NCBI RefSeq assembly: GCF_000003815.2
Contig: NC_049981.1
Location: forward strand, 26,587,096 to 26,651,095
DNA length: 64,000 bases
Origin: Branchiostoma floridae
Lineage: Eukaryota; Chordata; Leptocardii; Amphioxiformes; Branchiostomatidae
Direction of reading: 5' to 3'
Numbering within the stretch: position 1 is the first letter of the stretch; every line of letters starts with the position of its first letter. Position numbers and translations under genes: made by a program. Positions 11,346 to 24,679 of this stretch are shown one piece after another. The notes beneath the pieces are model-generated. The model searched no databases, was not told the DNA's origin, and saw only the letters and a program-made list of their open reading frames with translations.

Positions 11346-11828
11346 GCAAAGTTTGATGAAGAACGGTATACAGCCCTCATGGCTTGTCCAAAAGAACTAT
11401 GATATTCAGTTTCCCGTCAGTATATGTTATACCTTGACCTTCCTCCGCTTCCAGACACCCTCTCAGCAGCATACGCTCTTTACGGTACCCCTGAGGAATC
11501 CCAGTCATTACCCTGAAAAGCGACGATTTGTCTTCATTCTGGCGGGACCTTAACCTTTACCAAGATGTATAACAGCTCGCCGCGATGACATTTGTTTTGA
11601 TCTAGATGGGATGGAAAACTTCAAGTGATGACAGCGGGTATGCTGATGAAGTTTAGACATACAGGTAAACAGCATCTAAAGACAAATCAATGAAATAATG
11701 AGGTTTTCAGTGGCATCCATCAATCTTCTTCTGGAAAAAGGACTGTTCGCGGCGGTTAATTTCGCGGTACGAAGCACCATGCACTGTACATAGTCTCTTT
11801 CTGCTACGGAAAAATGTTCGCGGTGGTT

Positions 11829-12362
11829 TTAAAGGGGCGTTCCACTCCACACGGGAGTGTTATTTTCCGATAGATATTAATTATAGGAAGTAATAAATGC
11901 ATACTACTTCACATTATACGATAAAGTACCCAGTTGCCTCAAAAGCATTCAGTCTTCTACTAAACTCACCAAGTACCCGCTAATTGAATTAATCCTATGG
12001 CTGAATACAATGCAAAACTTTTAGTTAAGGTTACAAGTTTCAGGATCGATAAGAAATCTCGTCTTGTTATGTGTTCTTTGCTATCTTATGAGCAATTTGC
12101 CTTCTTGGTGTGTTTAGCGATCCTCATTTATTCCGAAAATATGCACGATAAACAAAGTGTCCATTCGTATAGGGAATGCATGAGTATGGTCTTCATGATC
12201 ATGCTGGGTTTAGTGGGTGTCATATTGTTTTACAAAACACACATCGCGCTATTCATCCCAAGGTGAATTTCACAAAATTCGGCTGATTATGTATTATCTA
12301 TTGGAAATGCACATTACCTATTGGAAAACACCACCCCCTTCTGGAGTGGAATGCCCCTTTAA
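11829..12362. mobile_element. TTAA-flanked inverted-repeat element 2
   Basis: TTAA at 11829-11832 and 12359-12362 brackets a 526-bp element. The ends read AGGGGCGTTCCACTCCA and AGGGGCATTCCACTCCA, and similarity continues inward to about 45 bp (..GGG.GTG..TTTTCC.ATAG.TA) with about 8 differences. The TSD is piggyBac-type, but the TIR is unrelated to element 1. It sits inside an older repeat whose halves (GTTCGCGGTGG at 11817 and CCACCGCGAAAACCGCGAAC at about 12380) flank it, so the insertion is nested. Confidence 0.75.
11997..12266 (+). CDS. Small open frame inside TTAA element 2, two hydrophobic segments
   Basis: ATG-initiated frame of 89 codons filling half of the element. Two hydrophobic stretches are seen (FAFLVCLAILIYS and MVFMIMLGLVGVILFY), so a small two-span membrane protein is conceivable. 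No family recognised and no similarity to the open frame in element 1. AT-rich hydrophobic codons make chance a real alternative. Confidence 0.22.
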   Translation: MAEYNAKLLVKVTSFRIDKKSRLVMCSLLSYEQFAFLVCLAILIYSENMHDKQSVHSYRECMSMVFMIMLGLVGVILFYKTHIALFIPR

Positions 12363-12529
12363 GTTCGCAGTGAAGTGCCCACCGCGAAAACCGCGAACAT
12401 TTCTGCATTTACAGTACTCTGTGGGGCTTTATAAGTGTTTGAAATGACACCTCACAATCTCATCCATATTTTGTGTATAGGCCCGATTGTTTCATGCGCA
12501 CTCACTATTTCTGTATAAGCTGCTTGAGC

Positions 12530-12760
12530 CCAGACTGATAGCTTTTAGCCACTCACACCGGGACGGACTGTTCCTCTTGTGTTTGAGTACTAGTGTGGCA
12601 TGTACTGCTCGAGTTGTAGCTCTCACCCCAAATATGGCACCTCTACTAGTACCTTTCATCCAACAGATCGTTCAGATCGAGTGAGGAAAAAGTGTGAAGT
12701 GTCTTTCCCAAGAGTACAATATTGGGCCCTGCTTGCGAACTTATATCGCAAGTTTAATTT
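12530..12760 (+). repeat. SINE-like fragment, CCCAAGGnCACAAC family, copy 2
   Basis: GAGTGAGGAAAAAGTGTGAA, then GTGTCTTTCCCAAGAGTACAAT and GGGCCCTGCTTGCGAACTT, in the same order as copy 1. Upstream sequence to 12530 may be the body of the element. It degrades gradually at both ends. Confidence 0.55.
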
Positions 12761-15700
12761 CAATGCAGATGTTGGAATGAAAACTCGTGACGCTTTCTTA
12801 ATCGTCCTCTTTTTTTCATTCTGACACGTCCCAATGATTGTGTAATTGTATTACTGTGCCGCTAGAAAATGTTATGCTATTTTTTCTATGCACCCTAGCA
12901 TTTACTCGGAGAATACCCTGTGTACCCGCATCGCCCTTTTCCCCACGAGAAAGATTTTCCCGAGTTACGGCGTTGAGTTCTACCTTCAAACCGCGCTGTT
13001 AACACCTCCCAATCCCACTTGATCAGCCTCGATCCGCAGAACCCGGTCGGGATCTGCCCAGTGTATTACAAGTGGTTTACGAAGCAATCAACAACAGCTT
13101 TTCTCTTATCCGCTGCGTGTGAGTAAGTAAGCCTGCCGCGATTGGTAGCGCCAAATTTCCATCCACATATCCCGGGTTCAAAGGCAAGATATGTATGCAG
13201 CATTGCATAGAACTGGGCATGTCAGGAAGTGGCTATTTTTCTTCTGAACGAAGTCAAATAACTTCTTTTATGTATATTAGCCAGAACCTACCCGCAAATC
13301 GTAAATTCCTATCTGCTCGATCTATCCTACATTCAACCAAACTATCAGACTTCTTACGTTGCTGCCTTAGGTCTTGCCACAGAAATTCTCCATGGAGTTC
13401 ACAACAAACCCTCAGTCGCATATTTTCAGACGTGAAGTGTGTGCCGAACTCTATCAGGTGGAGAAGTCAAGTGGCACAGCACACATGTGGCACACGTTAA
13501 CGTTATGTCTCCAGACCTACTTGGCAGGACATGTTGAAACGCAGCTGGATAAAGGTTGGGAGCGAGACGTCTGTCAGACAGGAGAGCTGGCAAGGCTGTG
13601 ACAGGTATTGGCAGCTTGGTCCACAGCCACAAGAAACGTTCTCAATATCAAAAATTCAGTGTGTAAAAGTAATGAAGCATCCCCGCCTGCTCAGGCTTTC
13701 AGGATAGTCTCGTATTGTGTTCGTCAGGCATTAAAACAAGCTTTGCCTTTGAAATCTATTTTTCTTCGCCATTTGGAGATTTAGAATCGCACGTTTACGC
13801 AATAGAGCCTGTGTCAGGCACGGTGCAACAAGGTATAATTCTGATTTACCATCACAACAGACTAGAATCCGGTCGTAAATAATTCTGCATACATGGGTAC
13901 ATTTGCACGAAACGAGTTACCAGCTACAGTTAGAGTGGAGAGTAGCTTAATACACTTGTTATGATGTACCTCAAAATAGGTCATAGCTTATTTCAGGAAA
14001 GGGTTTTCCGTTGGGTCTCTCCCTTGCTCCTATTTCGTTACAGTAGAATCCATGAAACCAAGGTTTTATCAAGCTCATTGATTAAACAAATAAGTAGATT
14101 TTGTTTGCCCAAGGCCTGTTCAGGGCCACCACCTGTTGTAAGCCCAGTGGTTTCGTCCATAATTACTTTCGTCGTGCTTCGGTCCTTGATTTGCCTCCGT
14201 ATTTCTGGTGTTTCCATGGTTAGGAGCCAGCTTTGTTTTGCAGTATACGTAGGGAATCATATTCCCACCCGCACTGCAGTAGTATCATATCGTCGTAAAT
14301 GATCAGGTTCTTTTCTGTATCCAAAGGGTTCTCAGTCCACAATAGCGGAAACAACCGGCGAGAGAGAACCAGCAGTGACGATCGGATTGTTACAACACAG
14401 GGCGGCGTACTCACGCAGCGGGCTCTGCTTTGTCTCTTGGCACGGTAAGACAAACGTTTCTTGTCAGTATATTTTATTGTATTGGCAAGCAACATACTAG
14501 TAGGTATATTTACAACTGTTTTGTCAACCCTTCCGTTTTGTATGGTGAATTCAAACAAGTAAACAAATAATGAGCTCGAGGTATTTCAACTATCGTCTGA
14601 TGTCTGGATCCGGCTCGTTTTCTGTGTTTTATGCCTCTTTTGCTCAATTGATACTCTTTTCTAGTTTTGCACTCCTTCTGAGATATGCAAAATAGGCATA
14701 AAACACTCAGAATGGCCAAGATGGATCCTTACATCTGCTTGGAGATGATGTCATCATATCACATTACCTTAAGGCACCTCTCTGAATACGTCAAACGTGT
14801 GCCATAGTGATGCACTTAAAAGACAGCCGGCATAGCTCAAGGCTGAAACGACGATCATTTTATCATACTATTTATTACTGCAAAGTGTCACAATCAACAT
14901 CTCTCGCCATCTTTCTCTTTGATCATGTTTCAAAGAAGCCTTGTGTCAAACTCGACCGCTGCTGAGACCAGCGAACAATACTTTACCGACAGCTGTTGTA
15001 TAACGTTGTAGTGTAATATAATGTATAGTAGCAAGGGATTTTAGGCAACTTTCAATAATGTACATATCTGCCATTTGCTAGTAAAAGTCGTCATATGTAT
15101 CATTTAATATGCATAACCATCCCTGGCGTATTCGTCAGGTCCAACCTAGAATACTTGTATCAATCGATAGATATATGTTGAAGAACTTTCCAGGTACAGG
15201 TGAGTGATTTCAGCGAATCAGGTTCTACGGCTGCGCAGTTCTGCCGCGACCGTTATGCCCCACAGCTACCGGTCTATTTCTGTTGGCTGCTTGTCTATTC
15301 ACAGGCTGCCTGATGGATTAGCTTTGGAGTAGAGTCCCGTTTCAAGGATTTAGGGTGTGGTAGTTAACGGTAGCTGTTAGTGTCGTCAACGTCATTTGTG
15401 CCACTAAGTGAAGCCCCTGTTTTCTCTTCAAACACCATTATAAACCAAACTCCGAAAAGCTTTCAAGCTGCTTTTTATGTCAAGATTTTACGAAACGCCA
15501 CCGAAGTCGAATAACACGCTTACTTCGCAACAGTAATTCGGTGGGCCAAGCTACGGACGCCCCCTTGTGGAAAAAACAGTCACTGCACACAAATACCTAG
15601 CAACGATCCCTAATCCATCACAATAGCGGCACAAAGACTTAATGACGACATGGCATGACTGCCGCATACATTCACTGAGCTGTCTGTTTACATGTACATG

Positions 15701-16390
15701 TATTCCTAGCTTCAATATAAGACATTTATTGTTACTAGTATATTTTCTTCCCTGTCACCACTTCGTAATGCTGACCCCACCCGGGCCTTTATGACGTAAT
15801 CTACAAACATGGGTGGGGCTGGATTCACCTGTCAAAGGGGAACACGCTATTAGATTTCCTTATACCAACAAACTCCTTTCATACTCTTTCTACTGTCATC
15901 GCACATCGTACACCACAATACGATGTTTGCTTTTGAAAGTATCGGTCCTTTGTTTTTGGCAAACCCATGCATATGCGCAAAGAGGGTCCCTGGCAAAAAG
16001 TATAGAGAGAAGGGTCTTTAAAGCGGTCGTGTTGACCTTTGAGACATGGTTCGATGAATAAAAAGCTCCTGAACAAACGCTAGGTGTGTCACTAGTAGTA
16101 CAGCAAAGAAACGCTATGGGAAGAACGGATTGAATGGGTATAAGTAACGTTAGATTCCCTCTAGCACCTTGGTATAACTTCCATACCTTACTTTAGTTTA
16201 AGTTTTACGTACCTCCTGTACTGTTACCTCCCCAACTTTATCCTGAGGTGGATATTGTGCAATCCTTTAAGCAGATGTTGTGTTCTGTTGGATGTTTTAG
16301 GCGTGTTTTACGGCGTTTTGTGCATACCTTTCTAGGACAATGTAGTATGCCGTTTAAGGCGAAGGACTAAGACGCTGAGCCGGACCATAT
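12761..16390. other. Non-coding stretch
   Basis: Many short open frames but none with a domain or splice logic. A vague tRNA-like patch (GATTGGTAGCG..CCCGGGTTCAAAGG, about 13140-13185) may be a SINE relic. Confidence 0.4.
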
Positions 16391-16431
16391 AACCAAGGAC
16401 GTTATATCAGATATAACGTCCTTGATATAAC
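16387..16431. repeat. 31-bp perfect palindrome flanked by ATATAAC direct repeats
   Basis: CAAGGACGTTATATC and its exact complement are separated by one A (16394-16424). ATATAAC occurs immediately outside both ends (16387-16393 and 16425-16431). It would extrude as a hairpin with almost no loop. Confidence 0.85.
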
Positions 16432-17146
16432 CGACGAGTCAAGCATAAACTGATACGTATATACAGATATCAGAACACCCGACTATTGTATACGCGTACC
16501 TACACGTTCGAAGATATGTGAATCAAATCGTTTCAGGGGACAGGCTATTCTTTTCCGACTTTTGTTTTCTTCCATTCCTTTTACTGTGTACCGTATAAAA
16601 TTTGTAATTTGACACTATAGTATTAGTACCTTGTTAACATTCCTTATATCCTTTTTAATTTGGGGCCTATATTTCTCGCATGCGCCAAGACATATCTAAC
16701 CCTTCAGACAATACGCTGGTTTTGGTTCCTACGAGGTGAACTGCCTATAGTCTGTCCGACCTGCCTAAAGCCGTCATTTGCATAACAAGTGGAGGATGAC
16801 GCTCCAATGGGGATGCCTGTGCCCTGACCCCTGACATAATCGGCCTCCGTTCAAAAACTGGTTTGGCTGAGTGATGACATGTAGATCGCCCTCCCACCCT
16901 GTCGACAACACCACGTCAGCTCTCTGTCACAAGCCAGGTAAGAGCTTTCTTGCGCTGTTTCAGAGGCCTATGGCGTAGCCACAACATGTACAAAACCGTC
17001 CGTTTAGCCAGATTTGTCTGTAATGAATGGCTCTGCGCCAAATCTCTACTACTGTAGTAGCAGTAGACATGGTAATTGGCACACACAAAAGAAGGGTGGG
17101 CAATCACAACATCGTCCCTTCTCTTGATAGACCGTTGTCATCACTT

Positions 17147-17175
17147 CAAGGACATTATATCCTGTATATAATGTG
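17147..17175. repeat. Related imperfect palindrome
   Basis: CAAGGACATTATATCCTG followed by TATATAATGTG is an imperfect palindrome close to the one at 16394. Its first 15 bases are the inverse of the right arm there with one change, so the two could be the ends of a 750-bp element or two copies of one short element. Confidence 0.5.
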
Positions 17176-20100
17176 TTTTATTGATGATCCCTTATAACCA
17201 TGTATGACGTATTGTTGTCTTTGATAGTGCTGTATCAGTGTAAGTGAGGAAGGTGCGATCCTGAGTGGGTAGTGGTAAAACCGAAATGGGTGTGTGCGTT
17301 TGTAAACCTCAGTACAAATAACCCGTTTAAAGGTATGGCACGGAAGTCCATGGATCCACGTGGATCCACGTGGGTTATCTTTTCATGGTTACTAAACTTC
17401 TAAAGCCTGCTTTGGAATTATTTGCGGTCTTGCAAAGCCTAGGCCCTAGGAGTCAACGTCAATGTCGAGATATCGCAACAATCACAAACTCACTTCCCGA
17501 TATTCTTACCGCTGCCAAACACCATTTGGCGTATCTGCCCTGAACAATGTGAGGGGGTGCACTTTTCGCCTACTTACACATTTTCATTGCCAGTACAAAC
17601 TTGCAAACTGTAACGTTAATACGAAGGACATAGTAAACATCTCACTGACATCGTAAATATTACGTTGTACAACAATAGAAAGTGTTTTAATTTGCTGCTA
17701 TGCTATCATATAAATCAAATATTCCACTCGATAACGTAATACCGAATCTAATGTGTCACTGTATCTGTCATTTCCTGAACCTATATAGTGTAATTAAATA
17801 GGACAATTAATTTTTTCAGTATATAATGTGTCAAACAAAGTATCAGTATTGGTTCTGACTAGAGCTTTCGTAGGCACATTTTGATATTCTGATATAGCAT
17901 CTACAATTTGTATATCATATGTATACATGTACTTAGTAACGTCAAGCTGTTTTAAATCTATGCTTATACAACCAAACCTGTACATGTGACCAGCTCTACG
18001 TAAAGACGACCTGGCCAATGTGTTCACCTTTTGGTCTTCCCTTGGACAATTTTCCTATATACAGACACAAGCGTTAAGAATCCTATCTATGGTTACCACC
18101 TGTGCCATCTGTCAACATACATCAGATTTTATCGGTCCCCTCGGTGGTGTTCTTCGGCAGATATGAATGTATGTGCTATTTCTCCGTACCAAAGAAAGTA
18201 CATTAGGTCTCCAAAGCACCCTGTTTAAGATATATTGGCCAATATGTCATACCACAGGGATAATCCTATCATTCCTTCGTCGACAGCCGTGAGAAAGAGG
18301 GCTATAATTAAAAACAGGACTAAGTAGGTCAGACGTTTTCACCTGTTTCTTTAAACACCCCAGGCGTTTATAGACTATTATGTTCATTGACCTCCCAACA
18401 GAATTATTGTTCACCCTCCTGTTTCGGTTCGTTACTGATGTGAGACGGCCAATTTGCATAAAACCATGTTTTCTTCACGTTAGAAAGACTCGGGTTGGTA
18501 TTTGCCGAGGTGCCCTGTTGTTGCAGTCTTTTAGATTTTTTTTAGAATTAACTGGATCAATTTAAAGAGACATTTGATAGTGGTCCAAATGTACAGTACG
18601 CACTGTTTCCAGACAGGATGGGATGTGTATAGACATAGCGCAAAGGCTGAATATAATTCCTTTTTTGTTGTTATTGCTTACACATGTTAGCGAAGTACGA
18701 GAACCACACATTGTAAATTTCACTAACAAACAAAGCAGACATTGTGAAAAATGATAGGTTCCGACGACCTTGTATTAGTCCAAAACATTTATCAATGGCG
18801 TGACGTCAAATCATTGTTTCGGGTCCATGACTGATAGACGACAGGGAGAACCTGACACGCACGCACGCGACGGCCGCGGGCAATCAACACCTGCATGGCC
18901 AGGTATGGATTTTACACCTGGAGTTCCCCAGAAGACACTAGATTATAGTCCCGTTACGTCATAATGCTGACACAATTTTGTAGCAGCCAACGCAAATCCT
19001 GGTGGAAAGGGGAGAAGGGGATTGATCCAGAAAAGTGTACATGTAATGAACTGAGTGCCCCCCCCCCCCCATCATAATTTCTGGGCTGTGTATCGTGTGT
19101 CTTCACATATTTACTAGCGAATCTTTTATCCTGTTGAAATGCCACATTGGTATGGCTGTATTTAAATGTTTCACGTACAAGCGTACTTAGTCCCTTGAGG
19201 ATCTGTTTTAACGCATTATGATTACGTTACTAAGTGTATTACTCTCTTACTAAGACGTACAATGCCGAAGTGATTATGCCGCCAAAGATCCCGAAGCTGT
19301 ATGTGCTGTTTCTAAATTTAGTATAAAAGACACAGAAGGCTATATACCAGTGTTTTGTGCCTGCCGCGCCTAGTGACCCGTTAATGATGTTATTTGTTTC
19401 TCTAGGTAGCAACCATTGAAGCAGGCACGTATTAGCTAAAATGATCTGCTAAGTATTTATACACCATACATGTAGATATGATTTACCATCAGATGTAGCA
19501 GCAATATACCGGGCGACGTTTCAAGTCCTTTCCGTTCTGAGATAATCTTAATATGTGGACTGAAAAAAGGTTTTGGTATATATAAGATAATGCCGAATGT
19601 CTATAAAGAGGAAAGATATTAGTATTATTTTTCTGTCATGAATAAATGCAAGTATTTCAGAATGTGTATAAACGTTGAATGATTAGAAGTACGCTCTATT
19701 CAGTTTTTATGGAAGCAACCCCTTTGGTTTTTAAGGAGCATTGAGTACGGGCTCCCAGCTACTTCCACAAGAGCCTAGGGTTTAACGTTAACTGTGAGGG
19801 GGTGATCATTCTGGGAACTTGGCTTACGTTTGAAACAGCTGTCGTGTGGTAACTGTCAATAAACTGCCCCGTTCCAGACAGACAGTTGGCAGCGGTAACT
19901 GCCAACTGTTATGGCGTGAGCGGGACAGTCTGAAGGTAGAGACTTGGACTTAAACTAGGCTTGAAAGTCGATCTGTGTTAGTAGACATCATTCTGAGGTG
20001 GACCTGTAATTTCCAATGCAAAAATTGGACTCAGTGCGCAAACTTTCGACCGTCCAACTCCAGTTTTTGTCAAGGAATGAGCAATCCACCGTTTCTATGA

Positions 20101-20750
20101 CATCACGATTTAAGGTTAGAACCCAGTAAGCAATGGGTCATGAGATGCGGAGAGTTTATGGCAACCCTCGTTTCTTTTGATCGATGGGCGTAATACCCTG
20201 ATGTTAAGGGTTTCTTTCATTTTCTTGCAAAAAGAAACGCAAACTTGTGAGCCCCTTCCGTGAGAGGGGAATGGTGGTTTGTGGACGCCTGTGGAGAAAA
20301 GTCTGGAAGGAATTTACGGAGGTGTGTTCAACTTGGACCGCCTGCAGGGGGGCAAGGGGAACTTGTCTGTTCCGAGATGGGAGTGATGGGGAACGCTTAG
20401 AAGACATTGGAGCTTCTGTTCTTTTATCGGGGTTTCTGTGTCACGGTGGGTATCAATGGTCCTATTTGATTTGTGGTTTATGGTGTTATATGGTTTCTGG
20501 TAAGTCAAATTGATTATCGGCTGTTTGGGAGTTAAAAGGTGTAACAGATATTATATTTTCGGTGACAAACACTAGCCTTTATACCATCCCTCATATTAAC
20601 CATGGTTGACGAGCGAAAAGATTGGGCCACCGGTTTCTGCGGAGGATGGTACTCAGGCTAGAGAACCACGCGTATGCACAGAGGGCTACATAGTACAAAG
20701 TTCATACACGCACGCACAGAAAAGGGCGAGCGAGCGCATTCACGCACGCA
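17176..20750. other. Non-coding stretch
   Basis: Contains a short duplicated TGGATCCACG at 17350-17370, a 14-bp palindrome ATATTGGCCAATAT at 18232-18245 and a C14 run at 19057-19070. No gene recognised. The 88-codon frame at 20247-20513 shows no motif. Confidence 0.4.
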
Positions 20751-20764
20751 GATGTGACACAAAC

Positions 20765-20882
20765 ACAAAGTGACACAAATACAAACACACGCACTAACAC
20801 ACACTCATACACACCCGCACACACACACACTAAGACACGCACACATTCACACACACACACACATTCATACACACACACAGAC
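20765..20882 (+). repeat. Imperfect CA/ACAC microsatellite
   Basis: Alternating CA with interruptions (ACACACTAAGAC, ACATTCACAC, CATACACAC). A 150-codon frame runs through it only because the repeat lacks stops. Interruptions suggest an old, stabilised locus. Confidence 0.9.
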
Positions 20883-20889
20883 GTATCAT

Positions 20890-22685
20890 GCGGCTGCTAT
20901 CATGCGCCCATCGACATACATTTTGTAGTTCACTCTGTGTCCATTTTCTGGGATAGCGTGAGCTCAGCTAAGCCAGGCGCCCACCTCAGCACGTCTCGCC
21001 TGATGATGTCTAATTCAGCGCACCAGGTGCAGTCTACGGGAACTGATCAGCGTACACAGCCCAGGCGTGTTCAACACAACTCCAATTCGCCTGGAAAGAG
21101 AACACTACATTCCCTGCAAATTGAAAATCGTGAAGTAACCCCCTTGTCGGTCTCAAGGACGAACAGGAGTAGCTTACAGTCAGAGTTTCAGACATTTGAA
21201 GGTTAGGAGAGAAACGTAAGAATGGCGCTGTCCTCACCGTTATGAAGGGTTAGGAGTTAACTGTTCTTAACGAGCAGCTAGACGAGTTGAATCCAGACTG
21301 AAGGTAAGAGTGCTGTTAAAAAGGAACGTCTTTTCGCAGGTCAATGAGTTATAAAGTTGATCTTTAAATATTTTCCCGCAATTTCATTTTGATCTTCCGG
21401 TCCAGTAGTGGCACTACGTAATTCCCTTGCAGAGACGCTTTTCGATAAAAGATCACCGAAAAGAGACGAGCGGTTGGTAATCTGCAGGAGATTAACGCCC
21501 ACGAGTGGGTCGAAGCTTTATTCTAGACCTCCGTAAACCCGATAAGAACCACTAATGCGTGAAGAATATTGAATGGGTGTCCGGAGCGCACCTCAATTTC
21601 CAACTCGCGAGCCGCCTGCACGCTATCCCTCCATAACCTGCCTTTGTAGAACAGTATACACCCCATACTGCAAATTGCATCTCGCAGCCGCTAAGCCGAG
21701 CGGTGTGGGCGATATTAAGAAGGTGTTAGCCTGCCGTAGGTTTGATTGTTTTGCAGCTTTCATGGCAGAGTGCTCGATATGCCGTCACTGCGTATTAGCT
21801 GATCCCTACCCACCAACTCTCTGGGTATAGAAGTTTCATCGATAAACTACATGGTCAGGAAGGAGGGTAATGAAACATGGGTACAGGTGCCAAAGAAGGA
21901 GCATCCAAGAAGCTAATAAAAAGAGATTTGGAGATGCTCAAATTGGCTATAAGATTTCTTGTAGTATTCCATACCGTCTAGGTCTGTCCTCCGATAGTCC
22001 TCACTTCACGAGAATACAGGCTATGTTGATGTTGATCTCCATGTGGGGATTCGTGTGTCTACATACGTCTTCCTTCATTCGAGTGAAGGATACGTGCCTG
22101 AAGAAGGATATAGATAGTCCGCAACATTATCAACGCCATGTAATTCCAGAGTGAGTCTGCAGGAAGAGGAGTGACCTGGACAAATATCAGCAAGTAAAGT
22201 TATCGGCGAAGAAGAAGTAACACATCGGACTTCATTTCCGTACGAGTTGTGCAGTGCTGTAACCATGTGTTCAACAATTATCAGGTCCATGCTTTTAGTT
22301 TCATCCCATTTGTTGTGTGTTCGCCCCAGACCTTAAGGTTGTGTAGATGAATCTGGTATGTCGGTAGTATTTGGCTCCCTATCAACATTTTCAGGTACTG
22401 TATCATTACAGACCGATACCCCCTTGCTGATAGTAGAGCGGTATAGTCTATGGACAGCTTCTCTGCCCGAGAGGTCAAAGACCCCAACATTAGGCACCAG
22501 CTTGGTGAGCATCACCTGTTACAGCACATGATAAATGTATGGGCTGTGGCATTAACTCAGTAAGTCAAGTGGTATTACCATAATCATTATCATTATCACC
22601 TATATTTCTCTCATGATATATAGACAATTTCTAAAGATGAAGTAACCGCACGTAGCGCCCCAACCCTCACAGATCTTGTTTTGTC
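20890..22685. other. Non-coding stretch
   Basis: No recognised gene or repeat. Overlapping open frames on both strands near 21000-21240 and 22280-22510 show no domain. Confidence 0.4.
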
Positions 22686-22689
22686 CCCG

Positions 22690-22845
22690 AAGCGGAGATG
22701 TCTAGCCTTCTGTGGCGCCAGCACGTTTTGGCGGCCGTGCCTGACCTGGCCGCCTCCCAGCCTCCGCGGTGTCCCTTACATCCTCCTTTCCGTGCAGCTG
22801 AGACGTACTGATTGGAGTCTAGATTTGATTTGATTTGGTAACGTT
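22690..22845 (+). mobile_element. Possible retroelement tail
   Basis: A GC-rich segment (CTTCTGTGGCGCCAGCACG and GGCCGCCTCCCAGCCTCCG) contrasts with AT-rich flanks and ends in three GATTT units (ATTTGATTTGATTTGG), like the simple-repeat tails of non-LTR retrotransposons. No coding motif was recognised. Confidence 0.3.
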
Positions 22846-22911
22846 AAGTCCGTGAATGGCTGCAGAGACAGTCGTCATCCAAACGAGAGATGCCTACACC
22901 TCTGCGCGTAA

Positions 22912-23101
22912 TACCCCCCTCACATTAGGCAAAAATCGATCGGACGACGAGTCTGCGACCTGTAAATTACGAGGAGGCATGACCCTGTCGGGAAGGGAGG
23001 AACTCTGCCATTTCTTCATTGGCAGCAGTGTCATGCCTCCTCGTAATTTAGAGCTCGCAGACTCGTCGTCCAATCGATTTTCACCTAATCTAAGGGGGGT
23101 A
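22912..23101. mobile_element. Fold-back MITE with TA ends
   Basis: Arms 22912-22983 and 23030-23101 are inverted copies, 72 bp each with 7 differences, around a 46-bp centre. The outer end is TACCCCCCT with inner ATTAGG. The TA at each end fits a Tc1/mariner-type TA target duplication. The whole element would fold into one long hairpin. The open frame at 22856-23143 crosses it and is spurious. Confidence 0.85.
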
Positions 23102-23109
23102 CAAAAGAA

Positions 23110-24450
23110 CCCAACACACGTATCGTCTATCGAGGAGGGATAACCCGGTGTGCTTTGGGCCTTAATATGCTCATGCCTTTTCTCTCGCCTAATGATGACA
23201 AATAAAACTCAATGTTGTAGATGGCTGTATACATATTGCACTCTCACAGTCTCAAATTCACTCTACCAGAAGCAGCATGTACTGGGTCTAACGAACACAA
23301 TGGATACTCACTATTCACATTCTTAACAGGATTAACCCGTAAAGCACAAGGTCTCTTGTGAATCTCCGGCAATTATCAAGTAATAAACCCTTCATACTTT
23401 ATTTTGCGACCCACTTGCTTTCTTTCCCCTACCCTCGGAGGTTTGCAATGGAATGCTCCTGACGCAAACTGGAACTTGACCTTAGTAGGTGAAACCCAGA
23501 GTAGGCAAGGTCTGATTTGACGTCAATTTTTATTTAGCTCCGGATGAATTCTTATCTTCGCAAACCAGGCGGTAAAAAGTCCATTCATGAAATGTAATCA
23601 TGCAATATGATAGTCGCTGCGTTCGTTTGATAGCGTTAACATGTCCCATATGTTTGAAATGGCAGTTTCGGAGACAAACTGCAATCTCTTTACCTCTTTA
23701 TTTGAAGTCATAACGGAAACAGCATTTGTGTGCGTACTTGGTGATTAAGTATTTTATTTCCTGTATTTTTCAGTACCCTCCTGTGAAGGTCACGTGCATT
23801 CGCAGCTGAATATTGTACCAACAGCAGCATCTCTGACCGAAGTCATGAGGTAAAATGTGAGTACAAATTAATGTTTTAATAGCATCGGCCTAAAGAGACA
23901 CCTTTTCTGTGAGGACACGCGCTAACTCTCAGTGAAACACATTCTGTATAGATGTACATGATTCGCAAATGTTAAGCACATCAACGTTGCGATTTCTGGG
24001 CAAATCGCCAGAAGGCTCTTAGTGTCGGCATCATTGGCAGGATCATGGCAGGCTAGTGCAGTTTCTCCCATGTCGCTGAACAATGGAGAGCAGAGCACAA
24101 AGCCTCATCGATCGCAAGCTCTCGGTATTACATCTGCGTTCAGGGATGCACATAATGACTATCTGTGGATAAAGGAGTGTGTAAGATAAATGCTTTAGTT
24201 CAACAGAGAACCGCCGGCCCAATAACCCAAAAGCGTCCCGAAACATTTATTATCTGGAAGGGAAAGAATGAGGACCGAACCAGAATAGCCTCTATTGCAT
24301 TTATGTTCTTCTGGGTTCTCTCCTGGCACATTGGAAATAAATAATCCGTGCTCATGCATTTGCGTCCTGATGCTCTCGACGTGACTAGAATAGAGAGGAG
24401 CGCACGGAGACGTATGTCTGGAGTCGGTTTGTTTGGTAACTGTTCAGTCT
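23110..24450. other. Non-coding stretch
   Basis: Nothing recognised beyond short open frames. Confidence 0.4.
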
Positions 24451-24668
<218 letters not shown>

Positions 24669-24679
24669 TGTGTGTGTGT

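Larger units (their letters stand above)
11745..12415. repeat. Older inverted GTTCGCGG repeat split by TTAA element 2
   Basis: GTTCGCGGCGGTTAATTTCG at 11747 and ATGTTCGCGGTGGTTTT at about 11814 face CCACCGCGAAAACCGCGAAC followed by ATTTCTGCATTTACAGTA at 12379-12417. The two sides are inverted copies of one sequence, and element 2 lies between them. Confidence 0.5.

Noticed and set aside
20754-21206. 150-codon frame starting with Thr/His repeats
   Set aside because: The first third is CA microsatellite and the rest shows no motif or splice signal.
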